DNA from: Lentilitoribacter sp039986595
GTDB lineage: Bacteria; Pseudomonadota; Alphaproteobacteria; Rhizobiales; Rhizobiaceae
Reading direction: 5' to 3'
DNA: 64,000 nt
NCBI GenBank assembly: GCA_039986595.1
Contig: JBDWQJ010000006.1
Location: 62,001 to 126,000 of the forward strand
In this document: positions 15,896-25,643 of the stretch, piece by piece
Layout: every line of letters begins with the position of its first letter
How positions within the stretch are numbered: the stretch's first letter is position 1
Translations under genes and position numbers: made by a program
The notes under the pieces: model-generated
Told to the model about the DNA's origin: nothing
The model's database searches: none
The model's input: only the letters and a program-made list of their open reading frames with translations

Positions 15896-17062
15896 ATGAA
15901 AATCACAAAAATCACCAGTCATGTCCTATCCTACGATATGCCCGAACTGCTTGGCTATTCACAGCAATATTATGCCAAACGCAGCGCGCATCTTGTGGAA
16001 GTGGAAACCGATGAAGGTGTGACGGGCTGGGGCGAGTGTTTTGGTCCTGGCAATATTGCCATTGCCAATAAATCGATTGTTGAAAACGTTATCCAACCCA
16101 TGATTTTGGGTGATGATCCGCTTGATCGCGATGTGATCTGGCATAAAGTTTATAACCTCATGCGCGACCACGGACAAAAAGGCATGCCATTGCAAAGCCT
16201 GTCTGGCGTTGATATCGCGCTCTGGGACATTGCAGGTAAAGTCGCAGGTCTGCCGTTACATAAACTCATTGGTGGCGCGCACCGCAAAGACATATCCGTT
16301 TATGGTTACGGCATGATGTTACGACCTGAACCCGTTGATGAATTGGCCAAGCGCTTTGAAGATGAAGCTGCTGCCATCAAAGACATGGGCTTTACAGCAA
16401 CAAAGATGAAACTCGGGCATGGTCCGAAGTCTGATATTCGCCTCGCGCAGGCTGTCCGCAAAGGTGTTGGCGACGATTTTAAATTCATGGCAGACGCCAA
16501 CCATTGTTATACTACAAGTGATGCATTTTACGTTGGGCATGCGCTTGATGAACTCGACGCATATTGGTTTGAAGAACCCATCGCGCCTGAAGATTTAGAC
16601 GGATATCGCGAATTGCGAAAAGGTCTTAAAACAAATATCGCAGGCGGTGAAGCTGAATTTAACCGTTGGGGTTGGCGCGGGCTTTTAGAAGCACGAGGGT
16701 TAGACATTGCCCAGCCAGAAGTATGCGCGCTCGGCGGTATTTCTGAATATTTACGTGTGCTTGCATTATGTCATGCACATTTCACACCCGTTATAAATCA
16801 TGTTTGGGGCTCGGCAATTGCAGTGGCGACGAATTTGCATTTACTGGCCGCAATGCCAGCGCTACCGGGTGGTTTGCATCCGTGGGAGCCGATGCTAGAA
16901 TTTGACACAACAGACAATAAATTCCGTGATGAACTTTTGATTGAACCATTGAACATTCAAAATCAATTACAAAAAAATCAGGGGCGTGTTGCCATTCCAA
17001 ATGGCAATGGATTGGGTGTCGAGCCTGATCGTGCGTTTATAGAACACTACAAGTTGGCATAG
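15896..17062 (+). CDS. mandelate racemase/muconate lactonizing family enzyme 2
   Basis: This second enolase-superfamily enzyme is 388 residues long, with its own mandelate-racemase-type catalytic set: K170-x-K172 (TKMKLG), D200 (FMADANHCY), E226 (YWFEEP), E252 (AGGEAE) and H302 (INHVWGS). It differs clearly from the first enzyme in its capping domain and in the residues after the histidine, so the two are not a recent duplication and probably act on different epimers or successive intermediates. It lies between the binding protein and the permease genes of one TRAP transporter, linking it directly to the imported compound. The ATG at 15896 has only a weak ribosome site. Confidence 0.88.
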   Translation: MKITKITSHVLSYDMPELLGYSQQYYAKRSAHLVEVETDEGVTGWGECFGPGNIAIANKSIVENVIQPMILGDDPLDRDVIWHKVYNLMRDHGQKGMPLQSLSGVDIALWDIAGKVAGLPLHKLIGGAHRKDISVYGYGMMLRPEPVDELAKRFEDEAAAIKDMGFTATKMKLGHGPKSDIRLAQAVRKGVGDDFKFMADANHCYTTSDAFYVGHALDELDAYWFEEPIAPEDLDGYRELRKGLKTNIAGGEAEFNRWGWRGLLEARGLDIAQPEVCALGGISEYLRVLALCHAHFTPVINHVWGSAIAVATNLHLLAAMPALPGGLHPWEPMLEFDTTDNKFRDELLIEPLNIQNQLQKNQGRVAIPNGNGLGVEPDRAFIEHYKLA

Positions 17063-17074
17063 CTGGGAGAGAAG

Positions 17075-17926
17075 ATGATGGAACAAAAACCAGGAAATAT
17101 AACAGAATGGGTCCTTCCATTCCTGTTTTTGTTTTGTGCAGGGTGGGCCGTTTGGCACATGCCAGCTTACATCCTAGATTTTTGGCCTCATGCGGGTGAA
17201 AGCATGACGATGCAGATTACTGAACTGCATCAACGCAAAGACGTCACGCCCAACCTTCCAGGCCTATTCGGCGGTTTTGCAGATATGATCGACTGGGCAG
17301 TCCTTATATTAATACCAATCATTTTTGCAGCTGGTATGCGCACCCTCATTCATGCACCCATGGAATTTGAACGCTTTAGCCGAATAGATCGCTTTGCAAT
17401 GTTCATCGGTCGCATCACAATGATCTTGATCATCTCTATGACGCTTGTGATGCTTTACGAAGTTTTCTTGCGCTATGCCATTGAAGCGCCAACACTTTGG
17501 GCTAACGAGCTTACGCTTTGGATTGCAGGCTTTGTGTTCATGCTTTCAGGTATTTACGCCATGCAGCAACGAAGTCACATTCGTATTTTTATTTTATACG
17601 ATGTCCTGCCCCGTTGGGCGCAACACGTGTGTGATGTGCTCTCTGTGTCACTGCTTTGGTTCTTCGCTGCCTGCTTGGTTTTCGGTAGCTACAATCAAGT
17701 ATTCATCAATAAATTCTATCGCTGGCAAACATTTGGGACAGCATTTGACCCACCAATTCCAGCAACAATTCAGCCGATGATACTCATTGCGATATGTCTG
17801 ATCTGTGTGCAGGCGTTGTTAAACCTCATCGCGGACTGGAATAAAAATCCAGCAGACTTGCTAGAAAAAGACGTGATCGACGAGGAAGAACTCGCCGCGA
17901 TCAAGAAAAGCGTAGGAGCAAACTAA
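17075..17926 (+). CDS. TRAP transporter small permease (DctQ), extended form
   Basis: At 283 residues this is longer than the usual 160-200-residue DctQ. The standard four-segment domain occupies about residues 100-265, with the family motif EVFLRYAIEAPTLWANEL. The N-terminal extension carries two more hydrophobic segments (about 12-30 and 74-96). It forms the membrane complex with the large permease, whose gene starts on its last base (TAATG). GGGAGAG precedes the ATG at 17075. The extension is seen in some TakP-type systems; its role is unknown. Confidence 0.88.
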   Translation: MMEQKPGNITEWVLPFLFLFCAGWAVWHMPAYILDFWPHAGESMTMQITELHQRKDVTPNLPGLFGGFADMIDWAVLILIPIIFAAGMRTLIHAPMEFERFSRIDRFAMFIGRITMILIISMTLVMLYEVFLRYAIEAPTLWANELTLWIAGFVFMLSGIYAMQQRSHIRIFILYDVLPRWAQHVCDVLSVSLLWFFAACLVFGSYNQVFINKFYRWQTFGTAFDPPIPATIQPMILIAICLICVQALLNLIADWNKNPADLLEKDVIDEEELAAIKKSVGAN

Positions 17927-19554
17927 TGGATATCGGAACAATATCAATTGTACTTGTCATCGGACTTATCATCCTGCTTGGCATAGGAATGCCACTTGGT
18001 TTTGCATCTGCTGTTCTTGCAGCGCTTGTGATGATCATGAAATTTGAGCCAACGCTGCTCACCGACCCATTGAGCTTCGGTTCTGGCATGTTAACCAGCA
18101 ACCCCGGCACCGGCGCGCTCTATATTCTGACGCAAAAGATCTATGATCTTATGACAGAATATGTACTCATATCCGTCCCCTTATTCATATTTATGGCCGC
18201 ATTGCTTGAACGATCCGGTGTTGCCAAACAAATGTATGACAGTCTTGATTTTTGGCTCAGCCGCATGCGTGGGGGCATCGCGGTTGTCACGTCACTTATG
18301 GCGGTTTTGATGGCTGCTATGAGTGGCATTATCGGTGGTGAAGTTGTTTTGCTAGGGCTGATTGCTCTGCCACAAATGCTACGTCTTGGTTATAACCAAA
18401 ATCTTGCCATTGGCACCATCTGTGCATCTGGCTCTCTGGGCACGATGATCCCGCCATCAATTGTTCTCATTATTTATGGCTTGATCACAGAGACATCGAT
18501 TAAAGCATTATTTACAGGTGCTTTTGTACCAGGCTTTATGTTGGCGTCTTTCATCATTATCTACATCTTGGTTCGGGTACACCTTGATCCATCTCAAGCC
18601 CCTCTTCCAGAACCAAAAGCCGATGACCCTCCTGGGATTGAAAAAGCCAAAATGTTCGGCTCGTTCATGGCCATCATGGTTGCAGGTTTCACAAGTTTAT
18701 TGCTTGCCCGTGTTGCATTTTTGACCATCACAGGCCGCAATGTCTCAACGGATGAAGACTTTGAGGAGCCCGCTTTAGGCATGCTCCATCATGCACCACA
18801 GCTCATCGGCATAATTGCGGTATGCTTACTCCTGATATTCTTTGTCTTCGGTAAAGAACGCACCAAAGCGGGTTGGCATCACGGCAAAGGTCTTGTCCCA
18901 CCATTTACTGTTATCGGGATTGTTCTAGGCTCTATCTATGGCGGCATTACCGGCATTACAGAAGCTGCAGGTATGGGCGCATTAGCGGTATTTGCAATCG
19001 CTGCATTGCGCGGTGAAGCATCTGTTGATCTTGTTTGGGTAAGCCTTATGCGCACATTGCGCTCAACGGGCACAATCATTTGGGTGACTGTTGGTGCCGC
19101 AGCACTTGCAGGCGCATACACGCTTGCTGGCGGTCCTGCATATATTGCACAACTCATTGTGGGTGCCGAAATGCCGACAATGGCTGTTATTCTGATCATG
19201 ATGCTAATCTTGCTGTTCATGGGTGCGTTTATGGATTGGGTTGGCATCGTGTTGCTTATCATTCCTGTATTCTTGCCAATTGTGAAAAAGCTACCAATTG
19301 ATGAAATTGGCTTTTTTGGGCAGCTCGAACCATCACAGGTCGCAATTTGGTTCGGCGTCTTATTCTGTATGAATATGCAGGTGAGTTTCCTATCGCCACC
19401 ATTTGGACCAGCAGCGTTTTATTTAAAATCCGTGGCTCCGTCGCATATCTCATTAACGGATATTTTCCGCGGGTTCTTACCATTCATTGGCGTACAATTA
19501 CTCGCGCTCTTGGTGCTGCTTATTTGGCCATCAATCGTAACATTATTGCTCTAG
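17926..19554 (+). CDS. TRAP transporter large permease (DctM)
   Basis: This 542-residue, 12-plus-segment inner-membrane protein is the sodium-coupled translocation subunit of the TRAP transporter. Family motifs include GMPLGFASA near the N-terminus, GEVVLLGLIALPQMLRLGYN, and the C-terminal half repeat GAFMDWVGIVLLIIPVFLPI with the late QVSFLSPPFGPAAFYLKS. The extra length over canonical DctM comes from a loop and an extra segment at about residues 220-310. Its ATG overlaps the DctQ stop by one base, so translation is coupled. Confidence 0.93.
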   Translation: MDIGTISIVLVIGLIILLGIGMPLGFASAVLAALVMIMKFEPTLLTDPLSFGSGMLTSNPGTGALYILTQKIYDLMTEYVLISVPLFIFMAALLERSGVAKQMYDSLDFWLSRMRGGIAVVTSLMAVLMAAMSGIIGGEVVLLGLIALPQMLRLGYNQNLAIGTICASGSLGTMIPPSIVLIIYGLITETSIKALFTGAFVPGFMLASFIIIYILVRVHLDPSQAPLPEPKADDPPGIEKAKMFGSFMAIMVAGFTSLLLARVAFLTITGRNVSTDEDFEEPALGMLHHAPQLIGIIAVCLLLIFFVFGKERTKAGWHHGKGLVPPFTVIGIVLGSIYGGITGITEAAGMGALAVFAIAALRGEASVDLVWVSLMRTLRSTGTIIWVTVGAAALAGAYTLAGGPAYIAQLIVGAEMPTMAVILIMMLILLFMGAFMDWVGIVLLIIPVFLPIVKKLPIDEIGFFGQLEPSQVAIWFGVLFCMNMQVSFLSPPFGPAAFYLKSVAPSHISLTDIFRGFLPFIGVQLLALLVLLIWPSIVTLLL

Positions 19555-19567
19555 CGAGGAAGAATTT

Positions 19568-20515
19568 ATGATTACACAAAGAGAGGTGGATGACTTTAAT
19601 CAAAAGGGTTTTCTTGTTGTCGAAAACCTTTTAGATGAAGCAACTTTGTCCCATGTTCGGGCAGAGTATGCAGCCTTAATGGACAAGCTTTATGAAGGTT
19701 GGTGGCGCGATGGCAAAGTGGAGAAGTCTCCCGAAAATATGAGTTTTTGGGAGAAACTTGAAGTTGCTATCCAGAGCGAGATTGAATGGTATCAGCCCTT
19801 TGATATCAGCCTGCCGCATTCAGATATCTCCTTGGATACACCCATGCACATTGGGCCAGCGGTATTTTCAATAGCAACGCATAAAAACATTTTGGATATG
19901 GTCGAGCAATTAATCGGTCCCGAAATCACATCAAACCCTATTCAGCATGTAAGAATTAAGCCACCTATAAATGCAGTGCCGAAATCTGAAAACCGCGCGC
20001 ATATCATAGCAACGGATTGGCATCAGGATATGGGTGTTACCATGCCAGAAGCAGACCAAACGCAATTTGTAACCGTGTGGTTGGCAATCACCGATGCAAC
20101 AATTGAAAATGGCTGCTTACAGGTTGCATCAAATAACTACGATGAAATGTTGCCTCATTGCACAAAAAACCAAGTGGGCATTGCGGATCAATTTATCCCA
20201 GAAGAAAACGCAATACCCGTTCCTGTCAAAGCAGGTGGCGCGGTCATTTTTCACCCACTAACACCACATTCATCGTTGACAAACACAACGAACGGATTTC
20301 GCTGGTCGTTTGATCTACGTTATAATGTGACCGGACAGCCGACCGGCAGAAGCCAATTTCCAGAGTTTGTAGCAAGATCGAAAAGCAATCCAGGCGAAGA
20401 GCTTAATGATTGGAAGAGCTGGCAAAACATGTGGAATGATGCGCGCAAAAAGCTTTCCCAATCTGAACATATTCCACAGCATCGCTGGGATTCCAATAGT
20501 CCGTATTGTGCATGA
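19568..20515 (+). CDS. phytanoyl-CoA dioxygenase (PhyH) family Fe(II)/2-oxoglutarate enzyme
   Basis: This 315-residue double-stranded beta-helix oxygenase has the iron-binding facial triad H152-x-D154 (TDWHQDMG) and H234 (HPLTPHSSLTN), with R245 (NGFRWSFDLRY) as the likely 2-oxoglutarate anchor. Such enzymes hydroxylate or demethylate small molecules using O2 and 2-oxoglutarate. It follows the TRAP permease by 13 bases, with GCGAGGAAG as ribosome site, and overlaps the next gene, so it belongs to the same catabolic operon and probably acts on the imported compound. The family is too diverse to name the substrate. Confidence 0.85.
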   Translation: MITQREVDDFNQKGFLVVENLLDEATLSHVRAEYAALMDKLYEGWWRDGKVEKSPENMSFWEKLEVAIQSEIEWYQPFDISLPHSDISLDTPMHIGPAVFSIATHKNILDMVEQLIGPEITSNPIQHVRIKPPINAVPKSENRAHIIATDWHQDMGVTMPEADQTQFVTVWLAITDATIENGCLQVASNNYDEMLPHCTKNQVGIADQFIPEENAIPVPVKAGGAVIFHPLTPHSSLTNTTNGFRWSFDLRYNVTGQPTGRSQFPEFVARSKSNPGEELNDWKSWQNMWNDARKKLSQSEHIPQHRWDSNSPYCA

Positions 20516-21582
20516 ACGAGCCTAAACAAAAACCAGTTAGAATTGCCGTCATTGGTGCCGGCCTCATAGGCGAACGCCACGCAAAGCTTGTAGTGCGTCA
20601 CAAGATGACCGAACTTGCGGCAATTGTTGACCCAGCCCCCCAATCAAATGCGCTTGCACAAGAACTAAACTGCAAAAAACTCGATGACATAAGCGAACTA
20701 TCACTTAATGACATTGATGGGGTTATCATTGCGACACCCAATGCGAACCATCTAAAATCTGGCCTTTTCTTTGCGAGTGAAAACATACCTTGTTTAATTG
20801 AAAAGCCAATTGCTGATAATTTGAAAAATGCCGAACTTATTGCATCGACGTTTGAAAAATCAAAGGTACCGTTGCTGATTGGCCATCATCGCCGCTACCA
20901 TCCATTTGTGGATCGGACAAAAGAAATCATAGAAAAACAGGAACTCGGCGTTCCTGTCATGGCGTCCATTATTTGGGCTGTTCGAAAACCTGATGACTAT
21001 TTTGAAAAGGGTGCTTGGCGAACAAAATCGGATGGTGGGCCTTTGCTAATAAACTTTATTCATGAAGCTGATTTATTGCTTCATATTTTTGGCAAGGTTA
21101 TTGAGATCCAAGCTATGACCTCAAATTCCCAACGTCGGCAAGCTGTTGAAGATACTGCAGGTGTATTACTTCGTTTTGAAAGTGGCATGATGGCAAGTGT
21201 TATTCTAAGCGATGCAGCTCTCACACCATGGAGCTTTGAAGGTGCTTGTGGTGAAAATCCCAATATTGCTGATACAGGCATTTCATCTTGGAGAATTGGG
21301 TGTGCACAAGGTGCACTTGAATTCCCAGGCATGAAAATTTGGACCGATAAAGAAAATCAAGTTGGAGATTGGTCAAGAGCGCTGAAATCTCAAAACAAAG
21401 ACATGCAGAGTGTAGAGCCTTTGTATGAACAACTTACCCATTTTACGAACCTCATTCATAAAACTGAGACAAACGCAAAATGCGATGGCTGGAATGGAAT
21501 TGAAGCTATGCGATTAATTGATCTTATAAACCAATCCGTTGAGCCTTTAAATTTCCAAGAGCCAAAAGCAAAAGCCAGATAA
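20512..21582 (+). CDS. Gfo/Idh/MocA family oxidoreductase
   Basis: The protein is about 356 residues, with an N-terminal Rossmann fold (IGAGLIGERHAKL) and the family lysine in LIEKPIADN, followed by the beta-sheet substrate domain with GGPLLINFIHEADLLLHIFG holding the catalytic His/Asp region. It oxidises or reduces a sugar, cyclitol or sugar acid with a nicotinamide cofactor. I prefer ATG 20512, which makes a four-base ATGA overlap with the dioxygenase stop; GTG 20506 is also possible. Membership of the MR/MLE-TRAP operon suggests it handles an acid sugar or related polyol. Confidence 0.88.
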   Translation: MNEPKQKPVRIAVIGAGLIGERHAKLVVRHKMTELAAIVDPAPQSNALAQELNCKKLDDISELSLNDIDGVIIATPNANHLKSGLFFASENIPCLIEKPIADNLKNAELIASTFEKSKVPLLIGHHRRYHPFVDRTKEIIEKQELGVPVMASIIWAVRKPDDYFEKGAWRTKSDGGPLLINFIHEADLLLHIFGKVIEIQAMTSNSQRRQAVEDTAGVLLRFESGMMASVILSDAALTPWSFEGACGENPNIADTGISSWRIGCAQGALEFPGMKIWTDKENQVGDWSRALKSQNKDMQSVEPLYEQLTHFTNLIHKTETNAKCDGWNGIEAMRLIDLINQSVEPLNFQEPKAKAR

Positions 21583-21584
21583 AT

Positions 21585-22481
21585 ATGAGCAAGCGCTTTC
21601 TTCACCTCCCTGCACGCGGTCCATTACTTGGTATCGTGATGATATTGGTTGCAAACTTTTTATTCTCCTTTGTCGACACTGGTTCCAAGTGGTTGGGTGT
21701 TATTGGCTTATCCGCCTTGCAATTAGCTTTCATGCGCTACTTCGTTCATTTTGTTATTTCCGTCGGTATTTTTGGCAAGAACGGTTTTGACTGGAGTGTT
21801 TTTCGCTGCGAAAAACTTGGTTTGGTCATTATCAGAGGTGCATGTTTGATGTTTGCAACAGTGGCAAATTTCATCGCCATTCAATATCTATCACTATCGC
21901 TCACAGCAACAATTCTATTTTCAGCGCCCGTCATTATATGCGCATTATCGTGGCCAATTCTGAAAGAACCAGTTGGCAAGTTTAGATGGATGGCTATTGG
22001 TCTTGGCTTTATCGGAATTCTTGTTGCCATACGGCCCTTTGATGAAAACTTTCATTGGGCTGCATTTGTATCGTTAGCCGGCGCGTTTTCATTTGCGCTC
22101 TATTCGATCTTCACACGAAAACTCACAGGCGTTGTCTCTGCTGACACAATGCAGTTCTGGGCGGGTTTGGTCGGAACAATTGCACTCATACCCTTTGCAT
22201 TATTGGAATGGCAGTCTCCATCAACCGAGTTTCAATGGGTGGTACTATTAAGCCTTGGATTTTTTGCATGGGCTGGCCATCAATTTATGACCAATGCCAT
22301 GTCTTATGCCCCGCCCAATTTGATCATGCCATTTGGTTATTCATTCGTTATCTATTTGACAGTTTGGAGTTTCTTTATCTTTGGTGAAGTGCCAGATCGG
22401 TGGACGCTGTTAGGCGCTTTGATTATTATTATCGCGGGACTTATCATTTGGTTCCGAGAGAAAAAGCAAGCGAGCGAATGA
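21585..22481 (+). CDS. DMT superfamily (EamA) transporter
   Basis: This 298-residue protein has ten predicted membrane segments in two EamA repeats, with internal segments such as FVDTGSKWLGVIGLSALQL and the second-repeat start SLAGAFSFALYSIFTRKL. EamA members export or import amino acids, nucleotides and other metabolites. It begins three bases after the Gfo/Idh stop, making it the last gene of the operon, perhaps exporting a by-product. The direction of transport and substrate cannot be told from the sequence. Confidence 0.88.
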   Translation: MSKRFLHLPARGPLLGIVMILVANFLFSFVDTGSKWLGVIGLSALQLAFMRYFVHFVISVGIFGKNGFDWSVFRCEKLGLVIIRGACLMFATVANFIAIQYLSLSLTATILFSAPVIICALSWPILKEPVGKFRWMAIGLGFIGILVAIRPFDENFHWAAFVSLAGAFSFALYSIFTRKLTGVVSADTMQFWAGLVGTIALIPFALLEWQSPSTEFQWVVLLSLGFFAWAGHQFMTNAMSYAPPNLIMPFGYSFVIYLTVWSFFIFGEVPDRWTLLGALIIIIAGLIIWFREKKQASE

Positions 22482-22482
22482 C

Positions 22483-22511
22483 AAAAAAATTGGCGACCGA
22501 AGCCGCCAATT
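22483..22511 (-). terminator. terminator between convergent operons
   Basis: AATTGGCG (22488-22495) pairs with CGCCAATT (22504-22511), and the A-run at 22483-22489 gives a T-run on the minus strand. It ends the leftward TAXI-TRAP/Usp operon and possibly also stops the rightward operon. Confidence 0.75.
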
Positions 22512-22537
22512 CATTTCTTAAATAATCAAGTATCGGA

Positions 22538-22969
22538 TTATCTAACGACATGCACTGAGCATTTGGAGTGGCGCACAATGCGTGCAGCATTTGGCCCCAA
22601 TAGATAATCAGCAAAATCAGGCTTATGCGCACCCACGACGATAAGGTCAGATTGGGCCTTGCTAGCCGCATTTAGAACCTGCTCATAGGTTTTACCAAAA
22701 GCAATGATATGCCGCACTTTGTCGTTGACATCAGCTCCCAACGCGTTCGTCACTTGTGCATTGAGTTGTTTGGATGCTTCTTCCATCATCTGATCATGAT
22801 GTTCTTCGTTGAAGAACCCACTCACAAGGCTTGTGCCATAGTCTGGAACTACCGTGATCACATCAAGCTGTGCATGATCCATTGCCGCTAATTTCGCAGC
22901 CTTTTGAAGAACATTCTTGTCTTCGCCAGGATGGCTGATGTCAACGGCACATAATACTGACTTACTCAT
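22538..22969 (-). CDS. universal stress protein (UspA family), TRAP-associated
   Basis: This 143-residue single Usp domain starts with VLCAVDISHPGEDKNVL and ends with the nucleotide-binding and dimer segment VVGAHKPDFADYLLGPNAARIVRHSKCSVHVVR (read in pieces at residues 112-143). The start overlaps the TRAP permease stop by four bases (ATGA). In Halomonas the Usp protein TeaD, encoded next to the TeaABC TRAP transporter, binds ATP and modulates transport, so a regulatory role for this transporter is a reasonable inference. Confidence 0.88.
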   Translation of the reverse strand: MSKSVLCAVDISHPGEDKNVLQKAAKLAAMDHAQLDVITVVPDYGTSLVSGFFNEEHHDQMMEEASKQLNAQVTNALGADVNDKVRHIIAFGKTYEQVLNAASKAQSDLIVVGAHKPDFADYLLGPNAARIVRHSKCSVHVVR

Positions 22970-25599
22970 GCGACTTCTCCCGCGTTTTCATTTGGTGTTT
23001 CAGGCTCTAATTTGCGACGTCTAGACTGCAGCCATCCAATAAAGAACAACAACAACAGAGCTGGAATAAACACCAATTCTTTTGGAGATTGCTCAGAAGG
23101 CGCCTGAATGCTCTTAATCACAACAGGATCATCTAGATAAAAATCAAAGCTACCGAGTGATTGTGCAAATGGCGAGCTAAATGATGGCTCATCCATTTTC
23201 ACAATATCACCCTCTGGGATTAATAATAATCCCGTAGCTTGAAGGCGTTCTTCCCCGCTGCCTTCACCATCGATCGCGACCACGAGCGTTGTATCTTTAT
23301 TATTTCCTGTATCAAAGTCTGGGCCAGAAACGACCAAACGTAATTCATCCCCTGCACTTGCATTGCCGAGCGCTGTTGTAAATTGCGCAGGTTCAATACT
23401 TGTAAATGGAGGCTGAAGTCGATCCATCACAAAGTCTGGTCTAAATAGAACAAACGCGATCAAGATCAGTGCTACGCTTTCATAGATACGGCTTTTTGTG
23501 ACAAACCAACCCATGGTGCCTGCAGTGAACACCAATATGGCGATCGAAGCGACAATGAAGACCAGTATGCCTTGCGTAAGCGTTACATCAATTAACAGAA
23601 GATCTGTGTTGAAGATGAAGACAAACGGAAGTGCCACAGTTCTAAGTGAATAGAAGAATGCTGCAAAACCAGTTTTGATCGCATCACCACCAGATACCGC
23701 AGCGGCCGCAAAACTTGCTAAGCCCACCGGCGGCGTAACATCGGCCATAATACCGAAATAGAACACAAACAGATGAACTGCGATAAGTGGTACGATCAAT
23801 CCGGACTGAGCGCCAAGTTCAACCACAACACCTGCCATAAGAGACGACACAACAATGTAGTTCGCAGTTGTCGGCAAGCCCATTCCAAGAATAAGACTTA
23901 ACAAGCCAACAAGAACCAGCATCAAGATCAAATTACCACCCGATAGGAACTCAACCAGATCAGCCATAACTTGACCAACACCTGTTAACGTCACCGTACC
24001 AACGATCACCCCAGCTGTTGCTGTTGCAAGACCAATACCGATCATATTGCGAGCCCCATCAATCAATCCTTGGATCAAATCAGCAACACCATCTTTAAAG
24101 GCATTTGCTGTTTCATTTTCACCGCGGAAAATTGATTTAAGTGGGCGTTGCGTAAGCAAAATTACAAACAATAATGCTGTTGCCCAGAATGCTGACAGAC
24201 CTGGTGATTTTTGCTCGATCATCAAGAAGTAAACAAGCACGATGATTGGCAACAGATAGTAAAGACCAGCTTTATAAATATCGGCAATAACTGGTAGTTC
24301 AACTTTCTTTGCATTTGGATCATCAGGCTCAAGATCAGGCACCTGCGCAGCTAACCACAACAATGCAGCATAAGCGGCAAACACAAGCAATGCTAAGATA
24401 CCACCAGACCCTTCTGGGAAGAGCGAGGTTATCCATTTAACCGGATATTGCACACCATAACAAAGACCGGCAAAACCAGCGAAGAACAATGCCATGCCAC
24501 CAATTGTGCGACCCATTGATACAACACGGTTACCAAGTGTTGGCATGTTGGATTTCACAGCTTCCAAATGCACAATGTAAACAAGTGCAATGTAAGAGAT
24601 CGTTGCAGGCAAGAATGCATGCGTGATTACTTCCACGTATGAAATTCCCACATACTCCACCATCAAGAAAGCAGCAGCACCCATCACAGGTGGCATAATC
24701 TGTCCGTTAACCGAACTTGCCACCTCAACAGCACCCGCTTTTTCAGATGAGAAACCAACGCGTTTCATCAATGGAATTGTAAACGTACCTGTTGTCACCA
24801 CATTGGCAATTGATGAACCAGAGATTAGGCCAGTTGCAGCAGAACCAACAACGGCAGCTTTCGCAGGTCCACCCTTAAGGTGACCAAGCGCGCCAAATGC
24901 CATTTTGATGAAATAGTTACCTGCGCCTGCTTTATCGAGCAGCGCACCAAATAACACAAACAAGAATACAAATTTCGTCGACACACCAAGCGCAATACCG
25001 AACACACCTTCTGAGGTGATCCACATATGGCTCATGGCTTTCTTCAAAGATGCGCCTTTCCAACGAATAACGTCAGGCACAATCTCAGATGATCCGAAGA
25101 ACACGTAGGCTAAGAATATCGTTGCGATGATGGCCATTGCTGGTCCAAGCGCGCGACGGGCTGCTTCAAACAATAGCAACAGTCCAACAAGTGCAAACCA
25201 CTTGTCGACATCATCAGCTAATCCGCCTGCGTCAACGATTTTTTGGTAAAATATAAATCCATAAAGCGCAATAAAGGCCGCTAAGATCGCCATTATCCAA
25301 TCTTGAATTGGGATATAATCGCGTGGGCTCGATTTAAGCGCTGGATAGGCCATGAATGCAAGGAAAATGGCGAATGCCAAATGCAGCTGGCGAGAGTTAT
25401 TGATAATGTCCCCAGGCAAAACATAATTTGCCAATGGTGATGCTAAAATGACCTGAAATACAGACCAAATGACCGCGACAACCGCTAAAAATGTTCCCAC
25501 TGAACCTTGGGGAGATCTTGCACCAGCGTCTGTTGCGGCTACTAATTCCTGTAGCTCTTCTTCGCTTAATGCACGGTTTTCTTTGTTATTATCTGCCAT
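22966..25599 (-). CDS. TAXI-TRAP transporter fused permease (DctQM-type)
   Basis: This is about 877 residues of polytopic membrane protein in which the small and large TRAP permease domains are fused, as is standard for TAXI-type systems. The 4TM part lies in the first 200 residues and the DctM-like core follows, with GSSIANVVTTGTFTIPLMKRVGF, GQIMPPVMGAAAFLM and the second repeat GLPTTANYIVVSSLMAGVVV. A C-terminal soluble insertion (about residues 720-840) precedes a final membrane segment. I chose ATG 25599 because GAGGGG lies eight bases upstream; an in-frame ATG at 25623 would add eight residues. It transports the ligand of the TAXI binder encoded upstream. Confidence 0.92.
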   Translation of the reverse strand: MADNNKENRALSEEELQELVAATDAGARSPQGSVGTFLAVVAVIWSVFQVILASPLANYVLPGDIINNSRQLHLAFAIFLAFMAYPALKSSPRDYIPIQDWIMAILAAFIALYGFIFYQKIVDAGGLADDVDKWFALVGLLLLFEAARRALGPAMAIIATIFLAYVFFGSSEIVPDVIRWKGASLKKAMSHMWITSEGVFGIALGVSTKFVFLFVLFGALLDKAGAGNYFIKMAFGALGHLKGGPAKAAVVGSAATGLISGSSIANVVTTGTFTIPLMKRVGFSSEKAGAVEVASSVNGQIMPPVMGAAAFLMVEYVGISYVEVITHAFLPATISYIALVYIVHLEAVKSNMPTLGNRVVSMGRTIGGMALFFAGFAGLCYGVQYPVKWITSLFPEGSGGILALLVFAAYAALLWLAAQVPDLEPDDPNAKKVELPVIADIYKAGLYYLLPIIVLVYFLMIEQKSPGLSAFWATALLFVILLTQRPLKSIFRGENETANAFKDGVADLIQGLIDGARNMIGIGLATATAGVIVGTVTLTGVGQVMADLVEFLSGGNLILMLVLVGLLSLILGMGLPTTANYIVVSSLMAGVVVELGAQSGLIVPLIAVHLFVFYFGIMADVTPPVGLASFAAAAVSGGDAIKTGFAAFFYSLRTVALPFVFIFNTDLLLIDVTLTQGILVFIVASIAILVFTAGTMGWFVTKSRIYESVALILIAFVLFRPDFVMDRLQPPFTSIEPAQFTTALGNASAGDELRLVVSGPDFDTGNNKDTTLVVAIDGEGSGEERLQATGLLLIPEGDIVKMDEPSFSSPFAQSLGSFDFYLDDPVVIKSIQAPSEQSPKELVFIPALLLLFFIGWLQSRRRKLEPETPNENAGEVA

Positions 25600-25643
25600 T
25601 GAGATGTCCCCTCGACTATCCATGGAAAACTTAAACTAAATGC

